From Limnohabitans radicicola (GTDB lineage: Bacteria > Pseudomonadota > Gammaproteobacteria > Burkholderiales > Burkholderiaceae_C), in assembly GCF_014837235.1 (NCBI RefSeq), contig NZ_JACYFT010000002.1, positions 434,001 through 498,000 of the forward strand: a DNA stretch of 64,000 bases. The letters are read 5' to 3'. How positions within the stretch are numbered: the stretch's first letter is position 1; every line of letters begins with the position of its first letter. The position numbers and the translations under genes were made by a program. Below the pieces are notes generated by a model. The model was not told the DNA's origin, did not search any database, and was given only the letters and a program-made list of their open reading frames with translations. Positions 38,324-46,809 of this stretch are shown here, one piece after another.

Positions 38324-39585
38324 CCGTCTGGACCCCGACCGACGATGGCCACGCCGACCTGTCAGACCACGACAGCTTCGTGCCTGGCGCGCCGCACAAC
38401 ACCTTCAAACGTCTGCGCGACGAGGACCCCATGGCCTGGTGCGACTGGTCCGGCGGCAAGGGCTTCTGGTCGGTCACGCGGCATACCGACATCCTGGAAC
38501 TCAACCGCAACCACCAGCGCCTGTCATCGGCCCAAGGCATCCGCATGGAAGACCAGACCCGCGAGGAATACCTGGCGCGGCGCACCTTCCAGGAGACCGA
38601 CCCGCCCGAACACACCCGCACCCGCATGCTGGTGGCCAAGGCCTTTTCCAAGCCCATGATGGCGCTCTACGAAGACCAGATCCGTGAACTCTGCGTGGGC
38701 ATCCTCGACCAGGCCCTGGGCCTGAAAGAGTTCGACGCCACGCACCAGATCGCCCGCCAGTTGCCCATGCGCATGCTCGGGCGCATCGCGGGTCTGCCCG
38801 AAGAAGACCTGGACTGGCTGGTGGACAAAGGCGATGCGCTCATGGCCAACACCGACAGCGACTTCACCAGCCATGTGGTGGACAAGATGGACACCGAGGC
38901 CTACCGCTTCATGCCGTTCCGCTCACCCGCCGGGGCCGACCTGTACGACTACGCGGCCAAGCTGATGGACCGCAAGCGCGATGCGGGCGACACGAGTGGC
39001 GTGCTGCACCTGATCACCCAGCCTGACGCGCAGGGCAATGTGATCAGCGACACCGAGTTCCGCAACTTCTTTTGCCTGCTGGTGGCGGCGGGCAACGACA
39101 CCACCCGCTATTCCATCGCGGCCGCCTTGCACGCGCTGGCCAACCAGCCGGTCCTGATGCAGCAGCTCAAGGCGGTGCAGGGCGAAGCCGCCTGGGAGGG
39201 CGTGGCCGATGAATTCATCCGCTGGGCCTCTCCCGCCACCCATTTCCGCCGCACCGCGACCGAGGACTTCGAGTACCACGGCAAACAAGTCAAGGCGGGC
39301 GACAAAGTGCTCTTGTGGTTCATTTCGGGCAACCGCGACGAGCGGGCTTTTGAGCAGCCCTTCACGGTCAACTTGAGCCGGGGCGTGAACCGCCACCTGT
39401 CGTTCGGACAGGGCGGGGCACACGCCTGTCTCGGCATGTGGCTGGCGCGGCTGGAGCTGCGGGTGCTGCTGCAGGAACTGATCAAGCGCGTGGAGCGCAT
39501 CGAGCAAACCGGTGAACATGCCTTTTTGCGATCCAACTTTGTCTGTGGCATCAAACGCCTGCCGGTGCGCATGCATCTGATTTGA
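38320..39585 (+). CDS. Cytochrome P450 monooxygenase
   Basis: A 421-residue soluble bacterial P450. The oxygen-activation helix has VAAGNDTTRYS, the ExxR motif is EFIRW, and the haem loop is SFGQGGAHACLGMW with the thiolate Cys about residue 370. It needs a ferredoxin and a reductase; the ferredoxin is encoded two genes on, the reductase is not in the operon. It is placed between the amidotransferase-like gene (overlapping it) and the ligase gene. P450s in amine clusters hydroxylate the carbon next to nitrogen; that role here is inferred. Confidence 0.93.
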   Translation: MTVWTPTDDGHADLSDHDSFVPGAPHNTFKRLRDEDPMAWCDWSGGKGFWSVTRHTDILELNRNHQRLSSAQGIRMEDQTREEYLARRTFQETDPPEHTRTRMLVAKAFSKPMMALYEDQIRELCVGILDQALGLKEFDATHQIARQLPMRMLGRIAGLPEEDLDWLVDKGDALMANTDSDFTSHVVDKMDTEAYRFMPFRSPAGADLYDYAAKLMDRKRDAGDTSGVLHLITQPDAQGNVISDTEFRNFFCLLVAAGNDTTRYSIAAALHALANQPVLMQQLKAVQGEAAWEGVADEFIRWASPATHFRRTATEDFEYHGKQVKAGDKVLLWFISGNRDERAFEQPFTVNLSRGVNRHLSFGQGGAHACLGMWLARLELRVLLQELIKRVERIEQTGEHAFLRSNFVCGIKRLPVRMHLI

Positions 39586-39596
39586 AAGGGAAGACC

Positions 39597-40889
39597 ATGT
39601 CGAATGTTCAAGAACGCCTGCGGGTGCTGTTTTGTGACCACCTGGCCATCGCGAGGGGCAAATACGTCACGCTGAAACCCGGGCAGGGCGGCGGTGCCCG
39701 TTTTTGTCGTGGCACCTTTGGCGTGACCTATGAAAAAGAGCTGATCCCCGTGCCGGGCGCCATGGTCATGGAAGGCCTGCCCGACATGGAGGCGGTCTAC
39801 ACCGCCGAAGACATCCGCCCCGGCTGGCAGCCGTTCACGAAGGTGGCGATTGGCGACCTGAAAGCCAACGACGGCACACCCCTGCCCATGTGCGGGCGCA
39901 GTGCGCTCAAGCGCGCCGTGGCCGACTGGCAGGCCATGGGCTACGACCCGATGGTGGGCATCGAGCTCGAAGCCTTTGCCTTCCAGATCGAGCCCGACGG
40001 CTCGCTCAAGCCTTACGACACACCAGCGGCCCATGTGTACGCCACCGGCCCCTTTGCCGACCCCAGGGGCTTCACCGACGCCCTGTGGGAAAAGGCCACG
40101 GCCGCGGGCTTTCGCATCGACAGCATGAACACCGAATACGACGCGCCGCAGTTCGAGTTCACGCTCACCTACGACCGCGCCGTCAAAGCGGTGGACGACA
40201 TCTTTTTGTTCCGCTTGCTGGCCCGCGAGGTGGCCTTCCAGCACGGCATCGTGCTGACCTTCATGCCCAAGCCCATCCTCACGGTGGGCGGCAGCGGGGT
40301 GCACATCAACTTCAGCTTGCGGGATTCCCAAGGCCACAACGCCATCTCGGGCGGGCACGACGCCAGCCAGTTCAATGCGCTCACGCTGGGTTGCACGGCC
40401 GGGCTGATGCAGCACCACCAGGCCCTGGCGGGCCTGCTGGCGCCCAGCGCCAACTCTTACCAGCGCCTGCAACCGGCCAGCCTGTCGGGCTTCTGGCAGA
40501 ACTGGGCGGTGGACCACCGGGGCGTCACGGTGCGTTTGTCGGCTGAAAGTGGCCCCGGTGCGCGCATCGAGCACCGCATGGGCGACGCTGCGGCCAACCC
40601 TTACACCCACACCGCCGCTGTGCTGCAGGCTGCTCGTTTGGGCGTGGCCAACGCTTATGCATTGCAGCCCGCAGAGACCGGCGACTGCCTGGAAAACAAA
40701 GATGCCACCCACAGCGTGCCCGACACCTTGGCGGGCGCACTGGATGCGCTCGAAGCCGACACGGCGCTCACGCAAGCGCTGGGCGAAGGCCTGGTGGCCA
40801 ACCATGTGGGCATCAAGCGCCACGAGATCGAGCGCACCGCTGGCCTGGAAGGCGACGCGCTGCGCGACCACTACATCCGATTCATCTGA
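39597..40889 (+). CDS. Glutamine-synthetase-family ligase (gamma-glutamyl-amine synthetase-like)
   Basis: A 430-residue member of the GS fold. Seen are GLPDMEAVYTAEDIRPGW, the ATP/metal region GIELEAFAFQIEPDGS, VGGSGVHINFSL (equivalent of the GSG-H loop) and GARIEHRMGDAAANPYTH. The sequence differs from assimilatory GlnA and is nearer to PuuA, GMAS and GlnA-like ligases that join glutamate to an amine. The start MSNVQERLRVLFCDHL follows AAGGGAAG. It is downstream of the P450 and upstream of the ferredoxin, and pairs logically with the amidotransferase-like hydrolase. Confidence 0.85.
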   Translation: MSNVQERLRVLFCDHLAIARGKYVTLKPGQGGGARFCRGTFGVTYEKELIPVPGAMVMEGLPDMEAVYTAEDIRPGWQPFTKVAIGDLKANDGTPLPMCGRSALKRAVADWQAMGYDPMVGIELEAFAFQIEPDGSLKPYDTPAAHVYATGPFADPRGFTDALWEKATAAGFRIDSMNTEYDAPQFEFTLTYDRAVKAVDDIFLFRLLAREVAFQHGIVLTFMPKPILTVGGSGVHINFSLRDSQGHNAISGGHDASQFNALTLGCTAGLMQHHQALAGLLAPSANSYQRLQPASLSGFWQNWAVDHRGVTVRLSAESGPGARIEHRMGDAAANPYTHTAAVLQAARLGVANAYALQPAETGDCLENKDATHSVPDTLAGALDALEADTALTQALGEGLVANHVGIKRHEIERTAGLEGDALRDHYIRFI

Positions 40890-40907
40890 TCTGAAAGAAC
40901 CCACCCC

Positions 40908-41222
40908 ATGCCCCAAGTGCACTGGATCATGCGCAATGGCGACCGTGTGAGCGACGACGTCAACGATGGCACCAACCTGATGGACGCCGCCCAGATGAAC
41001 GGCATCCCCGGCATCGCGGGCGAATGCGGCGGCTGCCTGTCGTGCGCCACCTGCCACGTCTACGTCGATGAAGCCTGGCTGGCCGCCTGCCCGCCCATGG
41101 ACGAGGTGGAAAACGCGATGCTCGACATCGTCACCTCGCCACGCCAGAGCGGCAGCCGCCTGAGCTGCCAGCTGATCGCGTCCCCTGCGCTCGACGGCAT
41201 CGTGCTGCATGTGCCCGACTGA
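40908..41222 (+). CDS. [2Fe-2S] ferredoxin, adrenodoxin/putidaredoxin type
   Basis: A 104-residue protein with the ligand pattern C40-X5-C46-X2-C49 and C87 (GECGGCLSCATCHVYVDE and RLSCQL). Extra cysteines are 43 and 61. This class donates single electrons to bacterial P450s, and its gene is 18 bases after the ligase gene in the P450 operon, so it is almost surely the P450 partner. No ferredoxin reductase gene is nearby. Confidence 0.93.
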   Translation: MPQVHWIMRNGDRVSDDVNDGTNLMDAAQMNGIPGIAGECGGCLSCATCHVYVDEAWLAACPPMDEVENAMLDIVTSPRQSGSRLSCQLIASPALDGIVLHVPD

Positions 41223-41231
41223 AGGCGGCTC

Positions 41232-42716
41232 ATGAAACAGGAACAGATCGACGCGCTGCGCCACCAGCCCATTCCTGACCAGGGGCTGCTGATCGACGGG
41301 CAGTGGGCGGCTTCGACCTCAGGTCAGACGCTCCCTGTGGTTTCGCCCATCGACGGACAGCAGCTGTGCACCATCGCGGCCGCAGGCCAAGCCGATGTGG
41401 ATGCCGCCGTAGCCGCGGCCCGCCGCAGCTTCGAGTCTGGCGTGTGGTCGCGCATGGCGCCTGCCGAGCGCAAGAAAATTTTGCACCGCATTGCTGATCG
41501 CATCGAGGCGCACCACGCCGAGCTGGCCGTGCTGGGCGTGCGCGACAACGGCACCGAGATCGCCATGGCCTGGAAGGCCGAGCCGGGAAGCGCGGCGAGC
41601 ACTTTCCGTTATTACGCCGAGTGTGTGGACAAAATCAACGGCGAGATCGCGCCCACGCCCGACGGCACGTTGGGACTGATCCACAAGGAGCCGGTGGGGG
41701 TGGTTGCGGCCATCGTGCCGTGGAACTTCCCGCTGATGATCGGCGCTTGGAAGATCGCCCCGGCGCTGGCGGCGGGCAATTCGGTGGTGCTCAAGCCGTC
41801 CGAAGACGCCTCGCTGTCCTTGCTGCGCCTGGCGCAGCTGTGCCTGGATGCGGGCTTGCCGCCGGGGGTGCTCAACGTGGTCACGGGCACGGGCGCGCAG
41901 GCGGGTGAGGCGCTGGCGCGGCACATGGACGTGGACATCCTCACTTTCACAGGCTCCGGCCCGGTGGGCCGCTTGTTGCTCAAAGCCTCGGCCGAGTCCA
42001 ACCTGAAACGGGTGTACCTGGAGCTGGGCGGCAAGTCGCCCAATATTGTTTTTGACGATGCGCCCGATCTGGCGCAGGCGGCCAAGGTCTCGGCCATGGG
42101 CATTTACCGCAACAGCGGGCAGGTTTGTGTGGCGGGCTCGCGGCTTTTGGTGCAGCGCTCGGTGCACGACGAACTCGTCGAGCGTTTGCAAAAGATTGCC
42201 GCCAGCCTGCGTGTGGGCGACCCGCTGGATGTGACCACCGAGATCGGCGCGGTCAGCAGCGCACGCCAGCTCGCCAAGAACCTGGCGGCGGTGCAGGCCG
42301 CACAGCAGCAGGGCGCACGCCTGCGCGTGGGCGGGCAGGCGTTGCAGCCTGTGGCGGGCGGCAGTTACATGGCCCCCGCCTTGTTCGACAGCGTGACGCC
42401 CGACATGACGCTCGCCCGCGAGGAAGTTTTCGGGCCGGTGCTGGCGGTCTTGCCTTTCGACGACGAGGCCGATGCGGTGCGCTTGGCCAACGACTCCACC
42501 TATGGCCTGGCGTCCGCCGTGTGGACGGGCAGCCTCTCGCGGGCCCACCGCATGGTGCGTGCCATCAAGGCCGGGGTGGTGCACGTCAACACCTATGGCG
42601 GCCCCGACATCACCGTGCCGCTGGGCGGGGTGCGCCAGTCGGGCAACGGGCACGACAAATCCATGCATGCGCTGGACAAATACCTGGACCTGAAGACCGC
42701 TTGGATTCAACTGTGA
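41232..42716 (+). CDS. NAD(P)-dependent aldehyde dehydrogenase (PuuC/BetB-like)
   Basis: A 494-residue ALDH. The cofactor loop is VVAAIVPWNFPLM, the general base Glu is in YLELGGKSPNIV (about 265), and the nucleophile is Cys299 in NSGQVCVAGSRL. C-terminal PLGGVRQSGNGHDKSMHAL is typical of gamma-aminobutyraldehyde, betaine aldehyde and gamma-glutamyl-aminobutyraldehyde dehydrogenases. It oxidises an amine-derived aldehyde to the acid. It lies between the ferredoxin and the omega-aminotransferase genes. The exact substrate is not visible. Confidence 0.92.
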   Translation: MKQEQIDALRHQPIPDQGLLIDGQWAASTSGQTLPVVSPIDGQQLCTIAAAGQADVDAAVAAARRSFESGVWSRMAPAERKKILHRIADRIEAHHAELAVLGVRDNGTEIAMAWKAEPGSAASTFRYYAECVDKINGEIAPTPDGTLGLIHKEPVGVVAAIVPWNFPLMIGAWKIAPALAAGNSVVLKPSEDASLSLLRLAQLCLDAGLPPGVLNVVTGTGAQAGEALARHMDVDILTFTGSGPVGRLLLKASAESNLKRVYLELGGKSPNIVFDDAPDLAQAAKVSAMGIYRNSGQVCVAGSRLLVQRSVHDELVERLQKIAASLRVGDPLDVTTEIGAVSSARQLAKNLAAVQAAQQQGARLRVGGQALQPVAGGSYMAPALFDSVTPDMTLAREEVFGPVLAVLPFDDEADAVRLANDSTYGLASAVWTGSLSRAHRMVRAIKAGVVHVNTYGGPDITVPLGGVRQSGNGHDKSMHALDKYLDLKTAWIQL

Positions 42717-42730
42717 ATGTCGAGAAAACG

Positions 42731-44095
42731 ATGAACAACGACCAACTCAAGGCCGACAACGCCCAATACCTCTGGCACCCCATGGCCCACCCGGGGGCGA
42801 TGAAAAAGTCCCGGCCCGACATCATCGCCAAAGGCGAGGGCTGCTGGATCTGGGACGTGGACGGCCACAAGATGCTCGACGGCGTGGGCGGTCTGTGGGC
42901 CTGCAACCTGGGCCACAGCAACCAGGCCGTGCGCGACGCCATCGTGGCGCAGATGGACGAGCTGCCGTTTTACAACGTGTTCCGTGGCACCACCCATGTG
43001 CGGGCCATCGAGCTGTCCAAACGGCTGGTGCAGATGATGGAGCCCGAGGGCGTGGCCACGGTCATGTTCTCCAACGGCGGCTCGGACGCGGTGGAGGGCG
43101 CACTCAAGGTGGCGCGCCAGTACCACAAGCTCAAGGGCCAGGCCGACCGCTTCAAGTTCATCAGCCTGCGCCAGGGCTACCACGGTGTGCACTTTGGCGG
43201 CATGAGCGTGAACGGCAACAGCAACTTCCGCCGCGCCTACGAACCGCTGTTGCCCGGGTGCTTCCACATCGACACGCCCTGGGTCTATCACAACCCCTAC
43301 ACCGATGACCCGATCCGCCTGGGTGAAATTTGCGCCGAGCTGCTGGAGCGCGAAATCGTCTTCCAGGGGCCGGACACGGTGGCGGCCTTCATCGCCGAGC
43401 CGGTGCAGGGCGCGGGCGGCGTGATCGTGCCACCGCCCAACTACTGGCCGCTGGTGCGCCAGATTTGCGACAAGTACGGCGTGCTGCTGATCGCCGACGA
43501 GGTGGTGACCGGTTTTGGCCGCAGCGGCGAGCTGTTTGGCACCCGCCTGTGGGGTGTGAATGCCGACATGTGGTGTCTGGCCAAGGGCATTTCTTCGGGC
43601 TACATCCCGCTCGGGGCCACGGCGATCAACCGCCGCATCGCCGAGGTGTTTGACGCCGACACCACGGGCACCGCCTCGGTCTCGCACGGCTACACTTACA
43701 GCGCCCATCCGATCGCGGCCGCTGCGGCGCTGGCCACGCTCGACCAGATCGAGGCGCATGACATTCCCGGCAATGCCGCCCGCGTGGGCGCGCACATGCA
43801 GACTCGCCTGCGCAAGCTGGTCGACACCTGCAGCTTTGTGGGGGATGTGCGTGGTGTGGGCCTGATGCTGGGCATCGAAATGGTGAGCGACAAGGCCAAG
43901 CGCACGCCCATGCCCCGCACGAGTGACATTCCGGCGCGGGTGGCCAAGGCCGCTTACCAGGCGGGCCTGATGGTGCGCATCTCCGGCCCCAACCTGATCT
44001 TGTCGCCGCCGTTGGTCATCACCCGCGAAGAGGTCGACTTCATGTGCGATGTGCTCGAAGGTGCGTTTGCCGCCGTGCAGGAGGGCCGCGCATGA
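42731..44095 (+). CDS. Omega-aminotransferase, class III (amine/beta-alanine:pyruvate-like)
   Basis: A 454-residue PLP enzyme of class III. It starts with YLWHPMAHPGAMKKSRPDII, has GCWIWDVDGHKMLDGVGGLW, LLIADEVVTGFGRSGELF and the Schiff-base Lys in CLAKGISSGYIPLGA (about Lys285). Such enzymes act on terminal amines of diamines, polyamines, beta-alanine or 4-aminobutyrate with pyruvate as acceptor. A GTG at 42713 overlapping the ALDH stop is possible but the ATG has the better ribosome-binding site (GAG). Its stop overlaps the next gene by ATGA. Confidence 0.92.
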   Translation: MNNDQLKADNAQYLWHPMAHPGAMKKSRPDIIAKGEGCWIWDVDGHKMLDGVGGLWACNLGHSNQAVRDAIVAQMDELPFYNVFRGTTHVRAIELSKRLVQMMEPEGVATVMFSNGGSDAVEGALKVARQYHKLKGQADRFKFISLRQGYHGVHFGGMSVNGNSNFRRAYEPLLPGCFHIDTPWVYHNPYTDDPIRLGEICAELLEREIVFQGPDTVAAFIAEPVQGAGGVIVPPPNYWPLVRQICDKYGVLLIADEVVTGFGRSGELFGTRLWGVNADMWCLAKGISSGYIPLGATAINRRIAEVFDADTTGTASVSHGYTYSAHPIAAAAALATLDQIEAHDIPGNAARVGAHMQTRLRKLVDTCSFVGDVRGVGLMLGIEMVSDKAKRTPMPRTSDIPARVAKAAYQAGLMVRISGPNLILSPPLVITREEVDFMCDVLEGAFAAVQEGRA

Positions 44096-45333
44096 AGAGC
44101 CCCACCATCCTGATCGTCGGCACCGTGGACACCAAGAGCGACGAGATCGGTTTCATGCGCGAGCAGGTGCTGGCCGCAGGTGGGCAGGCGCTGGTCATGG
44201 ACGTGGGGGTGCTGGCCAAAGGCCGGGTGGTCCCCGACATCGCCAACACCGATGTGGCCGCCGCTGCCGGGGTGACGCTGCAGCAGGTCATGGACAGCGG
44301 TGACGAAAACAGCGCCATGGCGCTCATGGCGCAAGGCGCATCGGCCTTGGCTGCCCAACTGCAGCGCGAAGGCCGCATGGACGGCTTGCTGGTGCTGGGC
44401 GGCACCATGGGCACCGACCTGGCGCTGGACGTGGCCAGCAGCTTGCCGCTGGGCGTGCCCAAGGTGGTGCTGTCCACGGTGGCGTTTTCGCCGCTCTTGC
44501 CCCCCGAGCGCATGCCCCCCGATCTGATGATGGTGCTGTGGGCGGGCGGCCTGTATGGCCTCAACAGCCTGTGCCAGTCGGCGCTGGCCCAAGCCGCAGG
44601 TGCGGTGGTGGGGGCGTGCCGCGTGGCGCGCGTGCCGCGTTTCGAGCGGCCCGTGGTGGGCATGACGTCCCTGGGGTCGAGCTGCCTGAAATACATGGTG
44701 CAGCTGCAGCCCGAACTCGACAAGCGCGGTTTTGACCTCGCGGTTTTTCACACCACAGGCATGGGGGGCAGGGCGTTTGAATCGCTGGCCGCGCAAGGCC
44801 AGTTTGCCTGCGTGATGGACTTCAGCCTGCAGGAGATGGTCAACCAGATGGGCGGCTCGGTGGTGAGCGCGGGGCCGGATCGGCTGATGGGCGCAGGCCG
44901 CCAAGGTGTGCCGATGATCGTGGCCCCCGGGGCCACCGACCTGGTGGACTACCCCGCCTGGGGCCAGATGCCCGAGCGCTTTGTCGGGCGGCCCTCGCAC
45001 GACCACAACCGCCTGATCGCCTCGGTGGGCATCGACGCCGACATGCGCCGCGAATTCGCCCGCGAGCTGGCCAGCCGCCTGCGTCAGGCCCGTGGCCCCG
45101 TGCACCTGGTGCTGCCCCTGCAGGGCATCGAAGAGTGGGACCGGCCCGGCGCGCCGTTGCACGATGCCGAAGGTTTGGCCGCCCTGATGGACGAATGCAG
45201 CCAGTGCGATTGGGGCACGGCTCAGGTCTCGCGCATCGACGCGCACATCAACGACGCCGCTTTCGTGCAGCAGGTGCTGGCCGTCTTTGACGACTGGTTG
45301 GCCCGTGGCCTGGTGAAAAAGGTCGCGCCATGA
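44092..45333 (+). CDS. Tm-1-like ATP-binding protein (UPF0261)
   Basis: A 413-residue member of the UPF0261/Tm-1 N-terminal family. It opens with ILIVGTVDTKSDEIGFMRE and has GLLVLGGTMGTDLAL, KVVLSTVAFSPLL, EVFHTTG-like LAVFHTTGMGGRAFE and LVDYPAWGQMPERF. Function is not established; in plants the domain is part of a viral resistance protein. In many bacteria it is next to a TIM-barrel PEP-hydrolase-type gene; that partner is missing here and a HAD hydrolase follows. It overlaps both neighbours by four bases, so it is part of the P450/ligase operon. Confidence 0.85.
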   Translation: MKSPTILIVGTVDTKSDEIGFMREQVLAAGGQALVMDVGVLAKGRVVPDIANTDVAAAAGVTLQQVMDSGDENSAMALMAQGASALAAQLQREGRMDGLLVLGGTMGTDLALDVASSLPLGVPKVVLSTVAFSPLLPPERMPPDLMMVLWAGGLYGLNSLCQSALAQAAGAVVGACRVARVPRFERPVVGMTSLGSSCLKYMVQLQPELDKRGFDLAVFHTTGMGGRAFESLAAQGQFACVMDFSLQEMVNQMGGSVVSAGPDRLMGAGRQGVPMIVAPGATDLVDYPAWGQMPERFVGRPSHDHNRLIASVGIDADMRREFARELASRLRQARGPVHLVLPLQGIEEWDRPGAPLHDAEGLAALMDECSQCDWGTAQVSRIDAHINDAAFVQQVLAVFDDWLARGLVKKVAP

Positions 45334-45986
45334 GCGGTGCAGCGACCCGAGCCCTGGTGCTCGACTTTGGCGGGGTCATCAGCCGCACCCTGTTCGAAAC
45401 GCACGACTTGAGCGAGGCGGCCCTGGGCCTGCCCCCGGGCACCTTGACCTGGCGTGGCCCCTTTGCGCCCGAGACCGATGCCCTCTGGCAAGCCATGCAG
45501 GCCGACCACATCACCGAGCGCGAGTACTGGATGGCCCGCACCCGCAGCGTGGGTGAGCTGGTGGGAGAAGAGTGGCACGACATGCAGACCTTCGTGCAGC
45601 GGGCGAGGGGGGCCGACGTGGAAGCGGTGATCCGGCCTGAAGCGGCGGCCGCCGTGCACCAGGCCAAGGCGGCTGGCTGCAAGCTGGCCGTGCTGTCCAA
45701 CGAGCTGGACCTGTTTTACGGCGCGAGTTTCCGCGAACGTCTGCCATTGCTGCAGCTGTTTGACGTGATCATCGACGCCACTTACACCGGCATCCTCAAG
45801 CCCGACCGGCGGGCCTACGAGATGTGCGCTGAGGCGTTGGGCGTCGCGCCTGCAGACTGCGTGTTTGTGGACGACCAGAGCCGCAATGTGCTGGGGGCCA
45901 TCAAGCTGGGCTGGCAGACCGTGCAGTTCGACGTGACCCATCCGGCGGATTCTTATCAGCGCGCCCTGAAGCTGCTTGGACTGTGA
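45330..45986 (+). CDS. HAD-superfamily hydrolase (subfamily IA)
   Basis: A 218-residue Rossmann-type phosphatase. Motif I is LVLDFGGVIS (Asp12), motif II KLAVLSNELD, motif III the Lys in GILKPDRRAYE and motif IV VFVDDQSRNVLGA. The usual second Asp of motif I is Gly, as in many HAD-IA proteins with a DFGGV start. It is the last gene of the plus-strand operon beginning at 37595. The substrate is unknown, possibly a phosphorylated intermediate of that pathway. Confidence 0.88.
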   Translation: MSGAATRALVLDFGGVISRTLFETHDLSEAALGLPPGTLTWRGPFAPETDALWQAMQADHITEREYWMARTRSVGELVGEEWHDMQTFVQRARGADVEAVIRPEAAAAVHQAKAAGCKLAVLSNELDLFYGASFRERLPLLQLFDVIIDATYTGILKPDRRAYEMCAEALGVAPADCVFVDDQSRNVLGAIKLGWQTVQFDVTHPADSYQRALKLLGL

Positions 45987-46065
45987 AACTTTGGTCGGGC
46001 AGTCAGGGTAAATCCCGGGCCTGAATGTGTGGTGTTTCGCTGACAGGGTGCACCAAACGTCTTTG

Positions 46066-46093
46066 TAATTACGCATAATTATCGGAAATTACG
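46066..46093. promoter_or_regulatory. Candidate operator of the GntR-type regulator
   Basis: TAATTA-CGCA-TAATTA (46066-46081) is a short palindrome. AATTACG occurs twice, at 46067-46073 and 46087-46093, 20 bases apart. The stretch is AT-rich against a GC-rich background and lies 11-38 bases before the regulator start. Confidence 0.5.
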
Positions 46094-46104
46094 AAGGCGA
46101 TTTC

Positions 46105-46809
46105 ATGGCCGGACACGTCAATTCTTTGCACGACCAGGTGGCACAGCAACTGCGCGATCAGATCTTTGCGGGTGAGCTTTCTCCGGGTGCGTTTGTGGAC
46201 GAAACCCGCTTGTGCGAGCAACTGGCCATCTCGCGCACGCCCTTGCGCGAAGCGCTCAAGGTGCTTGCGGCAGAGGGATTGATCCGGCACGAGCCCCGGC
46301 GTGGCAGTTTTGTGAGCGAAGTGACCGAACAGGATTTGGATGAGATCTTCCCGGTCATCGCCTTGCTGGAGGGGCGCTGTGCTTTTGAAGCCGCCCTGCA
46401 GGCGAGTGATGCCGACATCGTTGCGCTCGACAGTTTGCACCAACAGTTGCAAGACAGCGCCACCCAGGGCCGCATCCCGGATTACTACGCCGCCAATTAC
46501 GCGATCCACGAAGCCATCATCGCCATGGCGGGCAACAAGTGGTTGGCCCAGGTGATCAGCGATTTGCGCAAGATCCTCAAGCTCGCCCGCTTGCAGCAGC
46601 TCAATGCGCCCGGGCGACTTACCCAGTCCCTGGCTGAACACATGGCGATTTTTGCTGCGCTCAAGGCACGCGACGCCGAAGGGGCGGACGCGGCCATGCG
46701 CACCCATTTGACGCGCCAACGCGAGGCCTTGCGCCAGTTGGCCCGCCAGAACACCAGCCGGATTGCGCCGGTCACCACAGAACACGAGAAAAGCAGGGTT
46801 TCCACATGA
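46105..46809 (+). CDS. GntR-family regulator, FadR/FCD type, of the malonate operon
   Basis: A 234-residue regulator. The winged helix-turn-helix is at residues about 10-70 (LCEQLAISRTPLREALKVLAAEGLI), followed by an all-helical FCD effector domain with YYAANYAIHEAIIAMAGN and a metal-type His in AEHMAIFAALKARD. Its stop overlaps the malonyl-CoA decarboxylase start (ATGA), so it is first in its own operon and likely self-regulated. Malonate or malonyl-CoA is the probable effector, as for MatR/MdcY-type regulators. Confidence 0.9.
   Translation: MAGHVNSLHDQVAQQLRDQIFAGELSPGAFVDETRLCEQLAISRTPLREALKVLAAEGLIRHEPRRGSFVSEVTEQDLDEIFPVIALLEGRCAFEAALQASDADIVALDSLHQQLQDSATQGRIPDYYAANYAIHEAIIAMAGNKWLAQVISDLRKILKLARLQQLNAPGRLTQSLAEHMAIFAALKARDAEGADAAMRTHLTRQREALRQLARQNTSRIAPVTTEHEKSRVST

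Noticed and set aside
39108..41264. A 718-codon minus-strand frame across the P450, ligase and ferredoxin genes
   Set aside because: It spans three well-supported genes with catalytic motifs; GC-rich third positions keep the opposite frame open.
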